Part shown: piece after piece, positions 34,302 through 41,493 of the stretch
Position numbering within the stretch: the first letter of the stretch is position 1
Layout of the letters: each line of letters begins with the position of its first letter
Assembly (NCBI GenBank): GCA_002841865.1
Contig: PHBD01000017.1
Location: 1-62,132 of the forward strand
DNA from: Deltaproteobacteria bacterium HGW-Deltaproteobacteria-19
GTDB taxonomy: Bacteria > Desulfobacterota > Syntrophia > Syntrophales > PHBD01
Reading direction: 5' to 3'
DNA length: 62,132 nucleotides
Program-made: the position numbers and the translations under genes
Notes under the pieces: model-generated
What the model saw: the letters and a program-made list of their open reading frames with translations, nothing else
Database searches by the model: none
What the model was told of the DNA's origin: nothing

Positions 34302-34418
34302 ATGAAAAAGGAAAAAGCAGTAAGGCGCAAGATGGAGCGCAAGCATCCGGCCCACAAGATTGGCGGGATCTGGATTGATCCCATGTGCTTTCCTCACTTT
34401 GACAGAGAAACAACGTAA
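34302..34418 (+). CDS. Tiny basic ORF 2 with GIWIDPM motif
   Basis: 38-residue peptide: Lys/Arg-rich first half (KKEKAVRRKMERKHPAHK) then IGGIWIDPMCFPHFD. RBS AGAGGGGGG upstream of ATG 34302. The segment G-I-W-I-D-P-M-x-x-P is shared with the next ORF (G-W-V-D-P-M-x-x-P), so the two are paralogues. Layout of a basic leader and short conserved tail is reminiscent of secreted or modified peptides; no modifying enzyme is seen. Confidence 0.5.
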   Translation: MKKEKAVRRKMERKHPAHKIGGIWIDPMCFPHFDRETT

Positions 34419-34439
34419 CACAGGAAAGGAGGAATGATC

Positions 34440-34547
34440 ATGAAGAAGCTGGACACTGCAAAGCGCGCGAAGGGTTTAACCAAGAAAATGATTGTCGGCT
34501 GGGTTGACCCGATGGCCACCCCGATCGAGATCCCCAAAGGGCTTTGA
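34440..34547 (+). CDS. Tiny basic ORF 3 with GWVDPM motif
   Basis: 35-residue peptide: KKLDTAKRAKGLTKKM then IVGWVDPMATPIEIPKGL. RBS GAAAGGAGGAAT lies before ATG 34440, 21 bp after ORF 2. Shares the W-(I/V)-DPM-x2-P signature with ORF 2. Family and role are unknown. Confidence 0.5.
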   Translation: MKKLDTAKRAKGLTKKMIVGWVDPMATPIEIPKGL

Positions 34548-34837
34548 ATATAAGCCTTTTCTCTCTAAATGCCCTTCTTTGCATTCTCGGGTGGGTCAGG
34601 AAGGCTCACCTGGGGACGCAAGAAGAAGAAAGCAGACGAATTGCAGATCCAATCCAGAATAACCTGCCCCAAATCATTTACAACAAACGGAATTAACCCC
34701 TGTTTCTGAATGATCCTCAATTCGGCCAGGTTTTCGGTGCCGGGGAGCGATACATGGGTGAGCTATGTAGTCTGAAGGCATTGTATTCCAGGTTCCCATC
34801 GTTCAAGTCGATCCCGGGTTCGTCTGTTATTCTTTGA

Positions 34838-34865
34838 TTGACAGCTCTGAATGTAATTTTATAAT
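34838..34865 (+). promoter_or_regulatory. Strong sigma-70 promoter before the cytochrome gene
   Basis: Perfect TTGACA (34838-34843) and perfect TATAAT (34860-34865), 16-bp spacing, in an otherwise gene-free stretch (34548-35034). It leaves a leader of about 165 nt before ATG 35035. Confidence 0.75.
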
Positions 34866-35034
34866 TGATCAGGGGGAGTTAGGTCCGTTTGCCGCATCCC
34901 CTGTCAATGGACTGTATTCCATGGAAAGACCACCGCCGTCAGGTTCCATCACTCATCTGAACCAAGTATCATTATAACAGATTGTAATCATTCAGGGGCG
35001 ACCCCGATAAGAAAAGACAAGGAGGATAAATGAC

Positions 35035-35337
35035 ATGAATACCTGGAAGAAACTGGCCGTGTATGTGTGCGGGATCCTGTTGGTTTGCGCCATGTTCAGC
35101 ACGGTCATTATGGCCGGCGGCCCGCCATTGAAGGACAATACCTGCGGCACCTGTCACAAGGATTACAACACGATCATGCCCAAAGTGCATCCGGATGTCG
35201 GCAAAGGCACTCCCTGCTTAACCTGTCATGCTCCGGACCCGGCCAAAAATGAACCGACGAAGTTTTCAACGAACACCCATAAAGTACACCAGGGTGAGAA
35301 GACGAAGCTGGAGTGCTCGGCCTGCCACGCTCTTTAA
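35035..35337 (+). CDS. Small periplasmic tri-haem c-type cytochrome
   Basis: 100-residue exported cytochrome with a signal peptide (LAVYVCGILLVCAMFSTV, cleavage near IMAGG). Three CxxCH haem motifs: CGTCH (37-41), CLTCH (61-65) and CSACH (94-98), with spare His residues for bis-His ligation. Size and spacing resemble short cytochrome c7/c3-type electron carriers of deltaproteobacteria. RBS CAAGGAGGATAA precedes ATG 35035. The stop is only 6 bp before tRNA fragment copy 5, so it is the last gene of cassette 4. Confidence 0.9.
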   Translation: MNTWKKLAVYVCGILLVCAMFSTVIMAGGPPLKDNTCGTCHKDYNTIMPKVHPDVGKGTPCLTCHAPDPAKNEPTKFSTNTHKVHQGEKTKLECSACHAL

Positions 35338-35343
35338 GAGGCA

Positions 35344-35422
35344 GGAGGTTCGAATCCTCCTTGGTATGGCAATGAACAAACGAGGGGTTGCAGATCATGG
35401 TCTGCGGCCCCTTCTTTTTTTT
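35344..35422 (+). repeat. tRNA-Arg T-arm fragment plus intact terminator, copy 5
   Basis: Only the T arm (GGAGGTTCGAATCCTCC) survives of the tRNA; the acceptor part is lost. The terminator is nearly identical to that of the intact tRNA (CGAGGGGTTGCAGATC...GGTCTGCGGCCCC then a long T run). Right end of the accessory region. Confidence 0.88.
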
Positions 35423-35667
35423 CTCCTCGCTTGATACCCTCGATGCGTTTTCCATTCATTCTCTCGGAAAAACCCGAAGCAGACGTCCAAAGATCGTTCC
35501 TGGCAACAACCGGAAGGCGGAAGAAAGCCTCTTGCAGAAGGCTGTCGAAACCTCGACGGAGGTGTCCGTATGATGACAGATGACCACATGCTGTCTCTGG
35601 GGCTCTTCCTCTTGATTCCCGATCAGTGGTAACGCTCTGTTATCAATAGTATTACGGCTGTAAAACC

Positions 35668-35686
35668 TTTGGCACCCATTGTGCGT
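35668..35686 (+). promoter_or_regulatory. Sigma-54-like promoter before the thiolase operon
   Basis: TTGGCACCCATTGTGC: GG at 35671-35672 and GC at 35683-35684, exactly 12 bases apart as required for -24/-12. One mismatch in the TTGC half. About 140 bp before the first operon gene. Confidence 0.55.
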
Positions 35687-35826
35687 AGTAAATAGGGTAC
35701 GGTAATGGAAGGCATCCAAATCGATGGCCTTTGCATGGAAGTGAAAGGGTTGCATGGAATGCGGGAAATGGACCGCTTTCGAGTCACAAGTTGTAACAGT
35801 CACATGAAAGAGAGGAGACAATAGGA

Positions 35827-36294
35827 ATGGCCGACGTGTTCAAAGGTGTTGAACCAATGGTTTACAACAGCAAGATCAGTGTCCCCTACAGCTGGTGGGC
35901 GGGTGATACCGCAAGCAAGTTTTTCATCAGCCTTAGGGACGACCAGAAGATCATTGCCCCGCGTTGCGGGACCTGTGGGAAAGTATTCATGCCGCCCCGC
36001 AAGATCTGTCCGGCTTGCTTCACGGAAAACACGGAATGGGTAGACATCTCCAATGAAGGAACCGTGATTTCCTACAGTGTTGCCCGGCGTCAGTTGGAAT
36101 CCATACCGGTCGACAAGAAGACTCCCGTCATCTGGGGGCTCATCAAACTGGATGGGGCCGACACCGCGCTAATGCACTACCTGGGTGAAGTAAAGCCCGA
36201 GGGGGTGACCATCGGTATGCGTGTGAAAGCGGTTTTTGCAGACTCCCGGACGGGAACCATCCGTGACATCTCACATTTCAAGCCGGTCAAGTAG
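35827..36294 (+). CDS. DUF35 OB-fold protein with zinc ribbon (thiolase partner) 1
   Basis: 155-residue acyl-CoA-associated DUF35 protein. A zinc ribbon (CGTCGKVFMPPRKICPAC; C-x2-C-x11-C-x2-C) is followed by the OB fold (WVDISNEGTVISYSVARRQ; WGLIKLDGADTALMHYLGEV; GMRVKAVFADSRTGT). Such proteins bind and present CoA to a partner thiolase, as in the BbsAB benzoylsuccinyl-CoA thiolase and the archaeal HMG-CoA synthase complexes. First gene of a DUF35, thiolase, thiolase-like, DUF35 operon. RBS GAGAGGAGACAATAGG. Confidence 0.9.
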   Translation: MADVFKGVEPMVYNSKISVPYSWWAGDTASKFFISLRDDQKIIAPRCGTCGKVFMPPRKICPACFTENTEWVDISNEGTVISYSVARRQLESIPVDKKTPVIWGLIKLDGADTALMHYLGEVKPEGVTIGMRVKAVFADSRTGTIRDISHFKPVK

Positions 36295-36303
36295 GGAGGA
36301 ACC

Positions 36304-37449
36304 ATGGATAAGGCAGCAATTATCGGCGTCGGAATGACGAAAATCGAGGCGAACAAGCAGAGGGAGACTTTTGCCGACATGGCCTGGGAAGCGGTAAACA
36401 AGGCCCTGGCCGATGCAGGCATGACGATCGATGACATCGACAATGTCATCACGACCTCCAGCGATTTCTGGGACGGTCGCACCATCTCCTGCATGGCCGT
36501 GGCCGATGCCAGCGGCGCGGCAGACAAGAACACTTCCTGCGTGGAAGGTGACGGGACCTTCGGCGCTTTCTACGGTTACACGCGCGCCCTCTCGGGCTCC
36601 TACAAAACGACCTTGGTCACGGGCCATTCCAAGGGCTCGCAGTGCGTTTCCAGCCTGATCACCAATTCATCCTTCGATCCGATCTACGAACGGGGACTGG
36701 GCATGGACATGATCACGGCGTGCGCGATGCAGGCCAATGCCTACATGGACCGGACCGGGCTGAAGCCGGAAGACATGGCCATGGTCTCGGTGAAGAACCA
36801 CGGGAATGCACTCAAGAATCCCGTGGCGCAGCTTCCCATGAAGATCAGTGTGGACGACGTCATGAAGTCAGAGATGATCGCGGACCCGCTCCGCAAGCTT
36901 GACTGCTCGCCCGTTTCGGACGGGTGCTGTGCCGTGATCATCGCCCACGAGTCGGTGGCCACGAAGTTCAAGCAGCAGCCCGTCTGGATCAGGGGACTGT
37001 CCTTCTGCACGGATCATTTCTTTTTCGGCGACCGCGACCTGGCCCGAAGCAAATCTCTCGCCGAGGCGGCCAAGAACGCTTACAGCATGGCCGGGATCAA
37101 GGACCCGAAGAAAGAAATCGACGTGGTGGAACTCTACGACGCCTTCACCTACCAGGAACTGCTCTGGCTCGAAGAGATGGGGCTGGCGGAATACGGAAAG
37201 GCGGCCGATCTTCTCAAGGCGGGTCACTTCAACATGGACGGCCCCCTGCCCGTGAATCCCTCGGGCGGCTTGCTTGCGGGGCATCCCGTCATTGCCGCCG
37301 GGCTGTATCGAATTGCCGAGGTCGTCATGCAACTGCGCGGCGACGCCGGGGCGCATCAGGTGAAGAAAGCGAAAACCGGCCTTGCCCATGGCGTGAACGG
37401 TCTCTGTGGTCAGTCACACTGCGTCTGGATTCTGGACAAGGAAAGGTAG
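36304..37449 (+). CDS. Thiolase-family protein with catalytic Cys
   Basis: 381-residue SCP2-type thiolase. The acyl-accepting Cys is C79 in NTSCVEGDGTFGAF; the His of the second active-site loop is kept in NPSGGLLAGHPV, and the end reads GLCGQSHCVWIL. Other family segments: KAAIIGVGMTKI at the start and EIDVVELYDAFTYQELLWLE. It should catalyse thiolytic cleavage or condensation of an acyl-CoA. RBS AGGGAGGAACC lies 3 bp before ATG; it starts 9 bp after the DUF35 gene. The next gene is a paralogue missing the catalytic residues, so a heteromer is likely. Confidence 0.9.
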   Translation: MDKAAIIGVGMTKIEANKQRETFADMAWEAVNKALADAGMTIDDIDNVITTSSDFWDGRTISCMAVADASGAADKNTSCVEGDGTFGAFYGYTRALSGSYKTTLVTGHSKGSQCVSSLITNSSFDPIYERGLGMDMITACAMQANAYMDRTGLKPEDMAMVSVKNHGNALKNPVAQLPMKISVDDVMKSEMIADPLRKLDCSPVSDGCCAVIIAHESVATKFKQQPVWIRGLSFCTDHFFFGDRDLARSKSLAEAAKNAYSMAGIKDPKKEIDVVELYDAFTYQELLWLEEMGLAEYGKAADLLKAGHFNMDGPLPVNPSGGLLAGHPVIAAGLYRIAEVVMQLRGDAGAHQVKKAKTGLAHGVNGLCGQSHCVWILDKER

Positions 37450-37460
37450 GAGGTAAAACC

Positions 37461-38618
37461 ATGGCGAAACGAGTAGCTATCGTGGGGACGGGACAGACCT
37501 TTCACAAGAGCCATCGGCCGGATGTGAACGGTCAGGAACTCATCAACGAGGCGGTTCAGCGTGCGTTGGTTGACGCCAATCTGAAGATGAAGGATATCAG
37601 TGCCATCCTTATCGGCAATATGGATCACTTTGAAGGAATCAACTATGTGGACTGCTGGAGCGTTGACGGTTCCGGCGGCGTCATGAAGCCGGTCATCAAG
37701 CTGACCACCGGCGGCACAACGGGTGCATCCCTGGCCATCGGGGGCTACCATATGGTCGCCTCCGGCATGTTCGAGAAGGTCCTGATCATCGGCTGGGAGA
37801 AAAACTCCGAATCCGATACGACCGGCGCCATCACGACGGCTTTCGATCCCATCTGGGACCGGCAGGTCTTCGCCGGCGCAATCTCGGGGCTCGCCGCCGA
37901 GGCGCAGGGCTACATGGCGCGTTTCGGCGCCTGCGACCGTGATGCGGCGCGCGTCTCCGTGCGCGATCGGAAGCATGCGACGAACAATCCCCATGCTCAG
38001 CTCCGGAAAGAGGTGACGCTGGAAGAGGTGCTGGCCTCGCCGATGCTGGCGGACCCGATCCACCTGCTCGATGTCTGCCCCCGGACGGACGGCGCCTGCG
38101 CGGTCATCATGGCCAACGAGGACGTTGCCGGAAAGATCTGCTCCGTACCGGACTGGATCTGGGCCACCGCCGCCCGTCACTCCTACACCTATCTCGGCGA
38201 CGGTGACTGGGGCCGGCTGACGAGCATGGAAAAATGCTCCAAGGAGATCTGGAAGAAAACGGGGATCAAGGAACCGCGGAAAGAGATCGACGTTATCGAG
38301 ATGTATCAGCCTTACTCCTTTGCCGGGCTCATCTGGATCGAGGACATGGGCATCGTCGGCCACGGCGAGGCGCCCCAGTACATCTGGGACGGCAACACCG
38401 ACATGGGCGGGGAACTTCCAGTCAATCCCTCGGGCGGCGTCATCGCCTGCAACCCCATCGGGGCGACCGGGCTCATCCGCTGCGCGGAGGCGGCGATGCA
38501 GGTCATGGGCAAGGCGGACGCGCGGCAGGTGCCGGACGTCAACTTCGCCGTCAGCACCGGATTCGGGGGCTGCATGTGGACGGATATGCTCCTTCACGGG
38601 AAGAAAAAACCCAACTGA
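37461..38618 (+). CDS. Thiolase-fold protein lacking catalytic Cys and His
   Basis: 385-residue paralogue of the preceding thiolase. At the nucleophile position it reads KLTTGGTTGAS, with Thr83 where the neighbour has Cys79, and the active-site His loop reads GGVIACNPIGATG, with Asn replacing His. The rest of the fold is intact (RVAIVGTGQTFHKSH; MFEKVLIIGWEKNSES; KEIDVIEMYQPYSFAG). By these residues it cannot act as a normal thiolase and is probably the structural or regulatory subunit of a hetero-oligomer. RBS TAGGAGGTAAAACC. The longer open frame from 36924 is a shadow in the neighbour. Confidence 0.87.
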   Translation: MAKRVAIVGTGQTFHKSHRPDVNGQELINEAVQRALVDANLKMKDISAILIGNMDHFEGINYVDCWSVDGSGGVMKPVIKLTTGGTTGASLAIGGYHMVASGMFEKVLIIGWEKNSESDTTGAITTAFDPIWDRQVFAGAISGLAAEAQGYMARFGACDRDAARVSVRDRKHATNNPHAQLRKEVTLEEVLASPMLADPIHLLDVCPRTDGACAVIMANEDVAGKICSVPDWIWATAARHSYTYLGDGDWGRLTSMEKCSKEIWKKTGIKEPRKEIDVIEMYQPYSFAGLIWIEDMGIVGHGEAPQYIWDGNTDMGGELPVNPSGGVIACNPIGATGLIRCAEAAMQVMGKADARQVPDVNFAVSTGFGGCMWTDMLLHGKKKPN

Positions 38619-38629
38619 GAGGTGAGATC

Positions 38630-39094
38630 ATGGCTGAAAAAGAACAATTGATTATTGAATCCGGCGACGCATCACAGCCTTTTGCATATGCGGTAGGAAT
38701 GCACGGCAGCAAGTTTTTCACGGAGACCCGAGACAACAAGCGCTTCATGGGATTAAAATGCCCCAAGTGCGGCAAGGTCTATATCCCGCCGCGGGGCGTC
38801 TGCGGCCAGTGTTTTGTCGAGATGAACGATTGGGTCGAAGTCGGCCCCAAGGGTGTGATCGGTACGTTCACCATCCTGCGGTTTGCCTTCATCGACCCGG
38901 AAACCGGCCATCAAAAGCCCGTGCCCTACGGTTACGGGTTCATCAAACTCGACGGAGCGGACACCCTCCTGCAGCATTATATTGCTCTGGAAGACGAAAG
39001 TAAGGTAAAGGTTGGTGCCCGGGTGGAGCCCGTATTTGCAAAGGACCGCAAAGGGAGCACCCGGGACGTCGAGTATTTCAGGGTCATAGACTAA
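38630..39094 (+). CDS. DUF35 OB-fold protein with zinc ribbon (thiolase partner) 2
   Basis: 154-residue second DUF35 protein. Zinc ribbon CPKCGKVYIPPRGVCGQC, then OB-fold strands (WVEVGPKGVIGTFTILRF; YGYGFIKLDGADTLLQHYI; GARVEPVFAKDRKGS). It starts 11 bp after the thiolase-like gene with GAGAGGTGAGATC upstream. Having one DUF35 protein per thiolase subunit suggests either two complexes or a four-component assembly. Sequence is clearly related to, but distinct from, the first DUF35 protein. Confidence 0.9.
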   Translation: MAEKEQLIIESGDASQPFAYAVGMHGSKFFTETRDNKRFMGLKCPKCGKVYIPPRGVCGQCFVEMNDWVEVGPKGVIGTFTILRFAFIDPETGHQKPVPYGYGFIKLDGADTLLQHYIALEDESKVKVGARVEPVFAKDRKGSTRDVEYFRVID

Positions 39095-39097
39095 TTC

Positions 39098-39979
39098 ATG
39101 GAAGAATCTCCGGTCATAGAGATCAACGCCGCGAAGCGCATCCTGAGACAGAAGGGTGCGCTGAGCGGCGGCATCTTCACCGGAACGGACAAGGTCCGAA
39201 GCGGGTATGGCAACGGAGACTGCCTCTATTTCGACTTCCACCATCGGGTTTTTGCCGTGGCGGATGGCACGGAGCGGTTTCCCTGGGCTTCCCGGGACAT
39301 CCTTTGCCGGCTGTCGGACGCCTTGAGACAGGCCGGCGTTCCGAAGACTGCAGCGGACTGGAAGGCTCTGATCAACGACAAGGTTTATTCCGGACAGAAA
39401 TACCAGCACAAGACGACGTTCAGTTGTGTGGCCGTCAGGGACGATGACGAAGATATCGCCCTGACGGTTGCTCACGGCGGGGACAGCGCCGTTCTGGTTA
39501 TGGATTCCGTGAGCGGCGCCATTCTTTTCCAGACCGAACGCAACATGGTCTTTGCGGGGCGAAGCCCGGAGATCGTCGATGTCATGGAACACCGCCTGAC
39601 GGACGGGAATGCGCGTGTGGTCCTCTTCAGCGACGGGTTCGACGATCTGCTCCGCTTCTGCATCGGTCGTTCATTTCTCTGCGGTTTGACGGATGCCTTC
39701 GTCTCTATTCCCGCCGATTGCGTCGGTGAACAACTGCATTGTGTGATCGAGGAAAACTGCGGTGCGTTTGAGCACGACGACATCTCCTGCCTTGTGATGG
39801 ATCCGTTTCGCCTGGTCCGCCTCGATGAAGGCCGGGTACTGATCGGCGGCACACAGCCTCACGAGGAAAAGCACTATCGGGCGGGGAATGGAAACGGCCT
39901 TTCGGATCGATGGCTGCCGCAGGAACGGTGGGCGGAGGCCGCGGACACGTTCCTCAAATCGGGCATCACGATCCAGTGA
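39098..39979 (+). CDS. PP2C-like serine/threonine phosphatase
   Basis: 293-residue protein with a PP2C/SpoIIE-type fold: VFAVADGTERFPWASRDI (the DG metal-binding turn), TFSCVAVRDDDEDIALTVAHGGDSAVLVMD (the GDS turn), VVLFSDGFDDLLRF (the SDG turn) and FEHDDISCLVMD (terminal DD). Metal-binding Asp residues are thus all present. It starts 3 bp after the second DUF35 stop, with no clear RBS, so translation is probably coupled. A phosphatase at the end of a thiolase operon is unusual; it may regulate the enzymes or sense cell state. Confidence 0.78.
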   Translation: MEESPVIEINAAKRILRQKGALSGGIFTGTDKVRSGYGNGDCLYFDFHHRVFAVADGTERFPWASRDILCRLSDALRQAGVPKTAADWKALINDKVYSGQKYQHKTTFSCVAVRDDDEDIALTVAHGGDSAVLVMDSVSGAILFQTERNMVFAGRSPEIVDVMEHRLTDGNARVVLFSDGFDDLLRFCIGRSFLCGLTDAFVSIPADCVGEQLHCVIEENCGAFEHDDISCLVMDPFRLVRLDEGRVLIGGTQPHEEKHYRAGNGNGLSDRWLPQERWAEAADTFLKSGITIQ

Positions 39980-40148
39980 CGGACAGAGAAACCTCTGAAT
40001 GTCGAGTTGAAAGCCCCTCCTGGCATCATCACGCCTTCATGGATGACCCCGCGACAGGCGCGTCTTCAAGGTGGTTGATCCTACCCCTGCGGTTGCCGCG
40101 GGATCGCTCCGAGCTCCGAAGGTTGGTTCCACGGCCGCGCCGTTCTGC

Positions 40149-40691
40149 TCAGTCTCCGGGAGAAGGTCGCCGGGGAACAGGTTTACGAGGACCGTGAGGG
40201 TCGCCGCCTTTCTTGCTTTTCGTTTGAATTCGTTTGTGCTTTGGAAATCGCTTATCTACTGTTCCGGGAGACCTTCTGTATGCGCCCGCCGCCGCATCGT
40301 CCAGTGCCTGTGATGCTTTGACGGCGGCCGCGGCGGCCGCTTCCTTGGCCTCCGCGACTTCCTTTTTGAGCCTTCGAATCTCTGCCGCACGGTCCTGTTG
40401 TTCCTCTGCTTTCCGCTCGGCTTCCATCCGGGCCTTCAATTCCCGTTCCTCCCTGGCTTGCCGTTTCCGCCAGGCCTTTGCCTGAGCCTTTTTCTCTTCT
40501 TCGATCTGCAGCCTTTCCTGGTCCGTCAACTCTTCATATTCGATGACGGCCGCTGCCTTTTGGTCGTGCTGGTCGGGAAAGGGCATATTGGTGATGGTCA
40601 CGGGGCCATTCTTGTCTTTGTAGATGGAGATTTCTCCGGCAGCGCAGACGGAGGCAACCATCAAGACTGCAACAACGATAACATATCTCAT
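40149..40691 (-). CDS. Exported DUF4124-domain protein with Ala/Glu-rich coiled coil
   Basis: 180-residue exported protein. The signal peptide (YVIVVAVLMVASVCAAG) is followed by a short DUF4124 domain (ISIYKDKNGPVTITNMPFP). Residues about 65-140 form a highly charged coiled coil (Glu/Lys/Arg/Ala), followed by a basic, Pro-rich tail. ATG 40691 follows GAAGGAGGATCC; the open frame to 40766 is not supported. Function of DUF4124 proteins is unknown; periplasmic location is likely. Confidence 0.75.
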   Translation of the reverse strand: MRYVIVVAVLMVASVCAAGEISIYKDKNGPVTITNMPFPDQHDQKAAAVIEYEELTDQERLQIEEEKKAQAKAWRKRQAREERELKARMEAERKAEEQQDRAAEIRRLKKEVAEAKEAAAAAAVKASQALDDAAAGAYRRSPGTVDKRFPKHKRIQTKSKKGGDPHGPRKPVPRRPSPGD

Positions 40692-40963
40692 CGGATCCTC
40701 CTTCACCCGGCTGGATTGCCGGGAAGACAGGCGGTCTGAAAGCAGGGAAGAAAATAACAAAATCATAATATTACGACAGAAAACGATTGTCCAGCGGTTG
40801 AAGGCCCATTTGATATATAAGATTCCGACTTTTTTGTAAGGAGTCAGAACCGAGGCGTTCGGGGAGCCGTGACGTGGAGCTTCCTATCGTTTGTGAGAGA
40901 GCAGCGCGGGGATACTGGACATGTCGGGAATTTGAGTGCCCGTGGCGAGCCATATGGTATCGC

Positions 40964-40992
40964 TTGACAATATGGATATTATCAACTATTGA
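40964..40992 (+). promoter_or_regulatory. Promoter with overlapping palindrome before MarR gene
   Basis: TTGACA (40964) and TATTGA (40987-40992) at 17-bp spacing. The same bases form an imperfect palindrome TTGACAATAT-GG-ATATTATCAA (40964-40985), a plausible MarR operator for autorepression. Lies in the 337-bp gene-free gap 40692-41028. Confidence 0.55.
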
Positions 40993-41028
40993 ATATGTCA
41001 ACTATCGTGGCGACGAAGGGAACCTGTC

Positions 41029-41460
41029 ATGAAATCCGACAAGCGGTTGATCTACCTGCTGTCCATGGCCCAACTGACGTTGAGGGGACACGTGAACGCT
41101 TCTCTGACAAAGGCGGGTGTCCGAGTGCCCCTCGGTCAGGTCGGGATCCTCTTTCTCCTGGCGCAGAAGGACCTGCGCACCATGTCGGAGCTGGGTCTGG
41201 CCATCAAGGTGGACAACTCGGCGATGACGCGGATCATCGACCGCCTGGAAATGATCGGCCTTGTCGAGCGGCGGATCGACCCGTCAAACCGCAGGGCTAT
41301 CCTGATCCACATCACTCCCGAGGGGCTTGAGGAGGAGAGGAAGGCCCGGAATGTCATCCAGCATATCAATGGCGAAATTGCGGCTGATTATACGGTGCAG
41401 GAGGTCGATGCATACGTGAAGATCCTGAAGGGCATCGCGGAAAAGTTCAAAACAGGCTGA
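41029..41460 (+). CDS. MarR-family transcriptional regulator
   Basis: 143-residue winged-helix regulator. HTH and wing: LFLLAQKDLRTMSELGLAIKVDNSAMTRIIDRLEMIGLVERR then DPSNRRAILIHITPEG, the standard MarR DRR wing. MarR dimers repress nearby genes and release DNA on binding small phenolic or acyl-CoA ligands. Its promoter carries a palindrome that fits autorepression. The iron-sulfur protein gene begins 33 bp downstream and is probably cotranscribed. ATG 41029 is preceded by GAAGGGAACCTGTC. Confidence 0.9.
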   Translation: MKSDKRLIYLLSMAQLTLRGHVNASLTKAGVRVPLGQVGILFLLAQKDLRTMSELGLAIKVDNSAMTRIIDRLEMIGLVERRIDPSNRRAILIHITPEGLEEERKARNVIQHINGEIAADYTVQEVDAYVKILKGIAEKFKTG

Positions 41461-41493
41461 CGGCGTCTCGTAACCCGAAAGGAGTGGGTCACC

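Noticed and set aside
21441-35422. CRISPR array as an explanation for the five similar repeats
   Set aside because: Repeats are about 80-100 bp, spaced 1-8 kb apart with whole genes between, and match a tRNA plus terminator.
35456-35821. 121-codon minus-strand frame before the thiolase operon
   Set aside because: Lies across the promoter region of the operon, has no RBS and a His/Phe-rich composition without family match.
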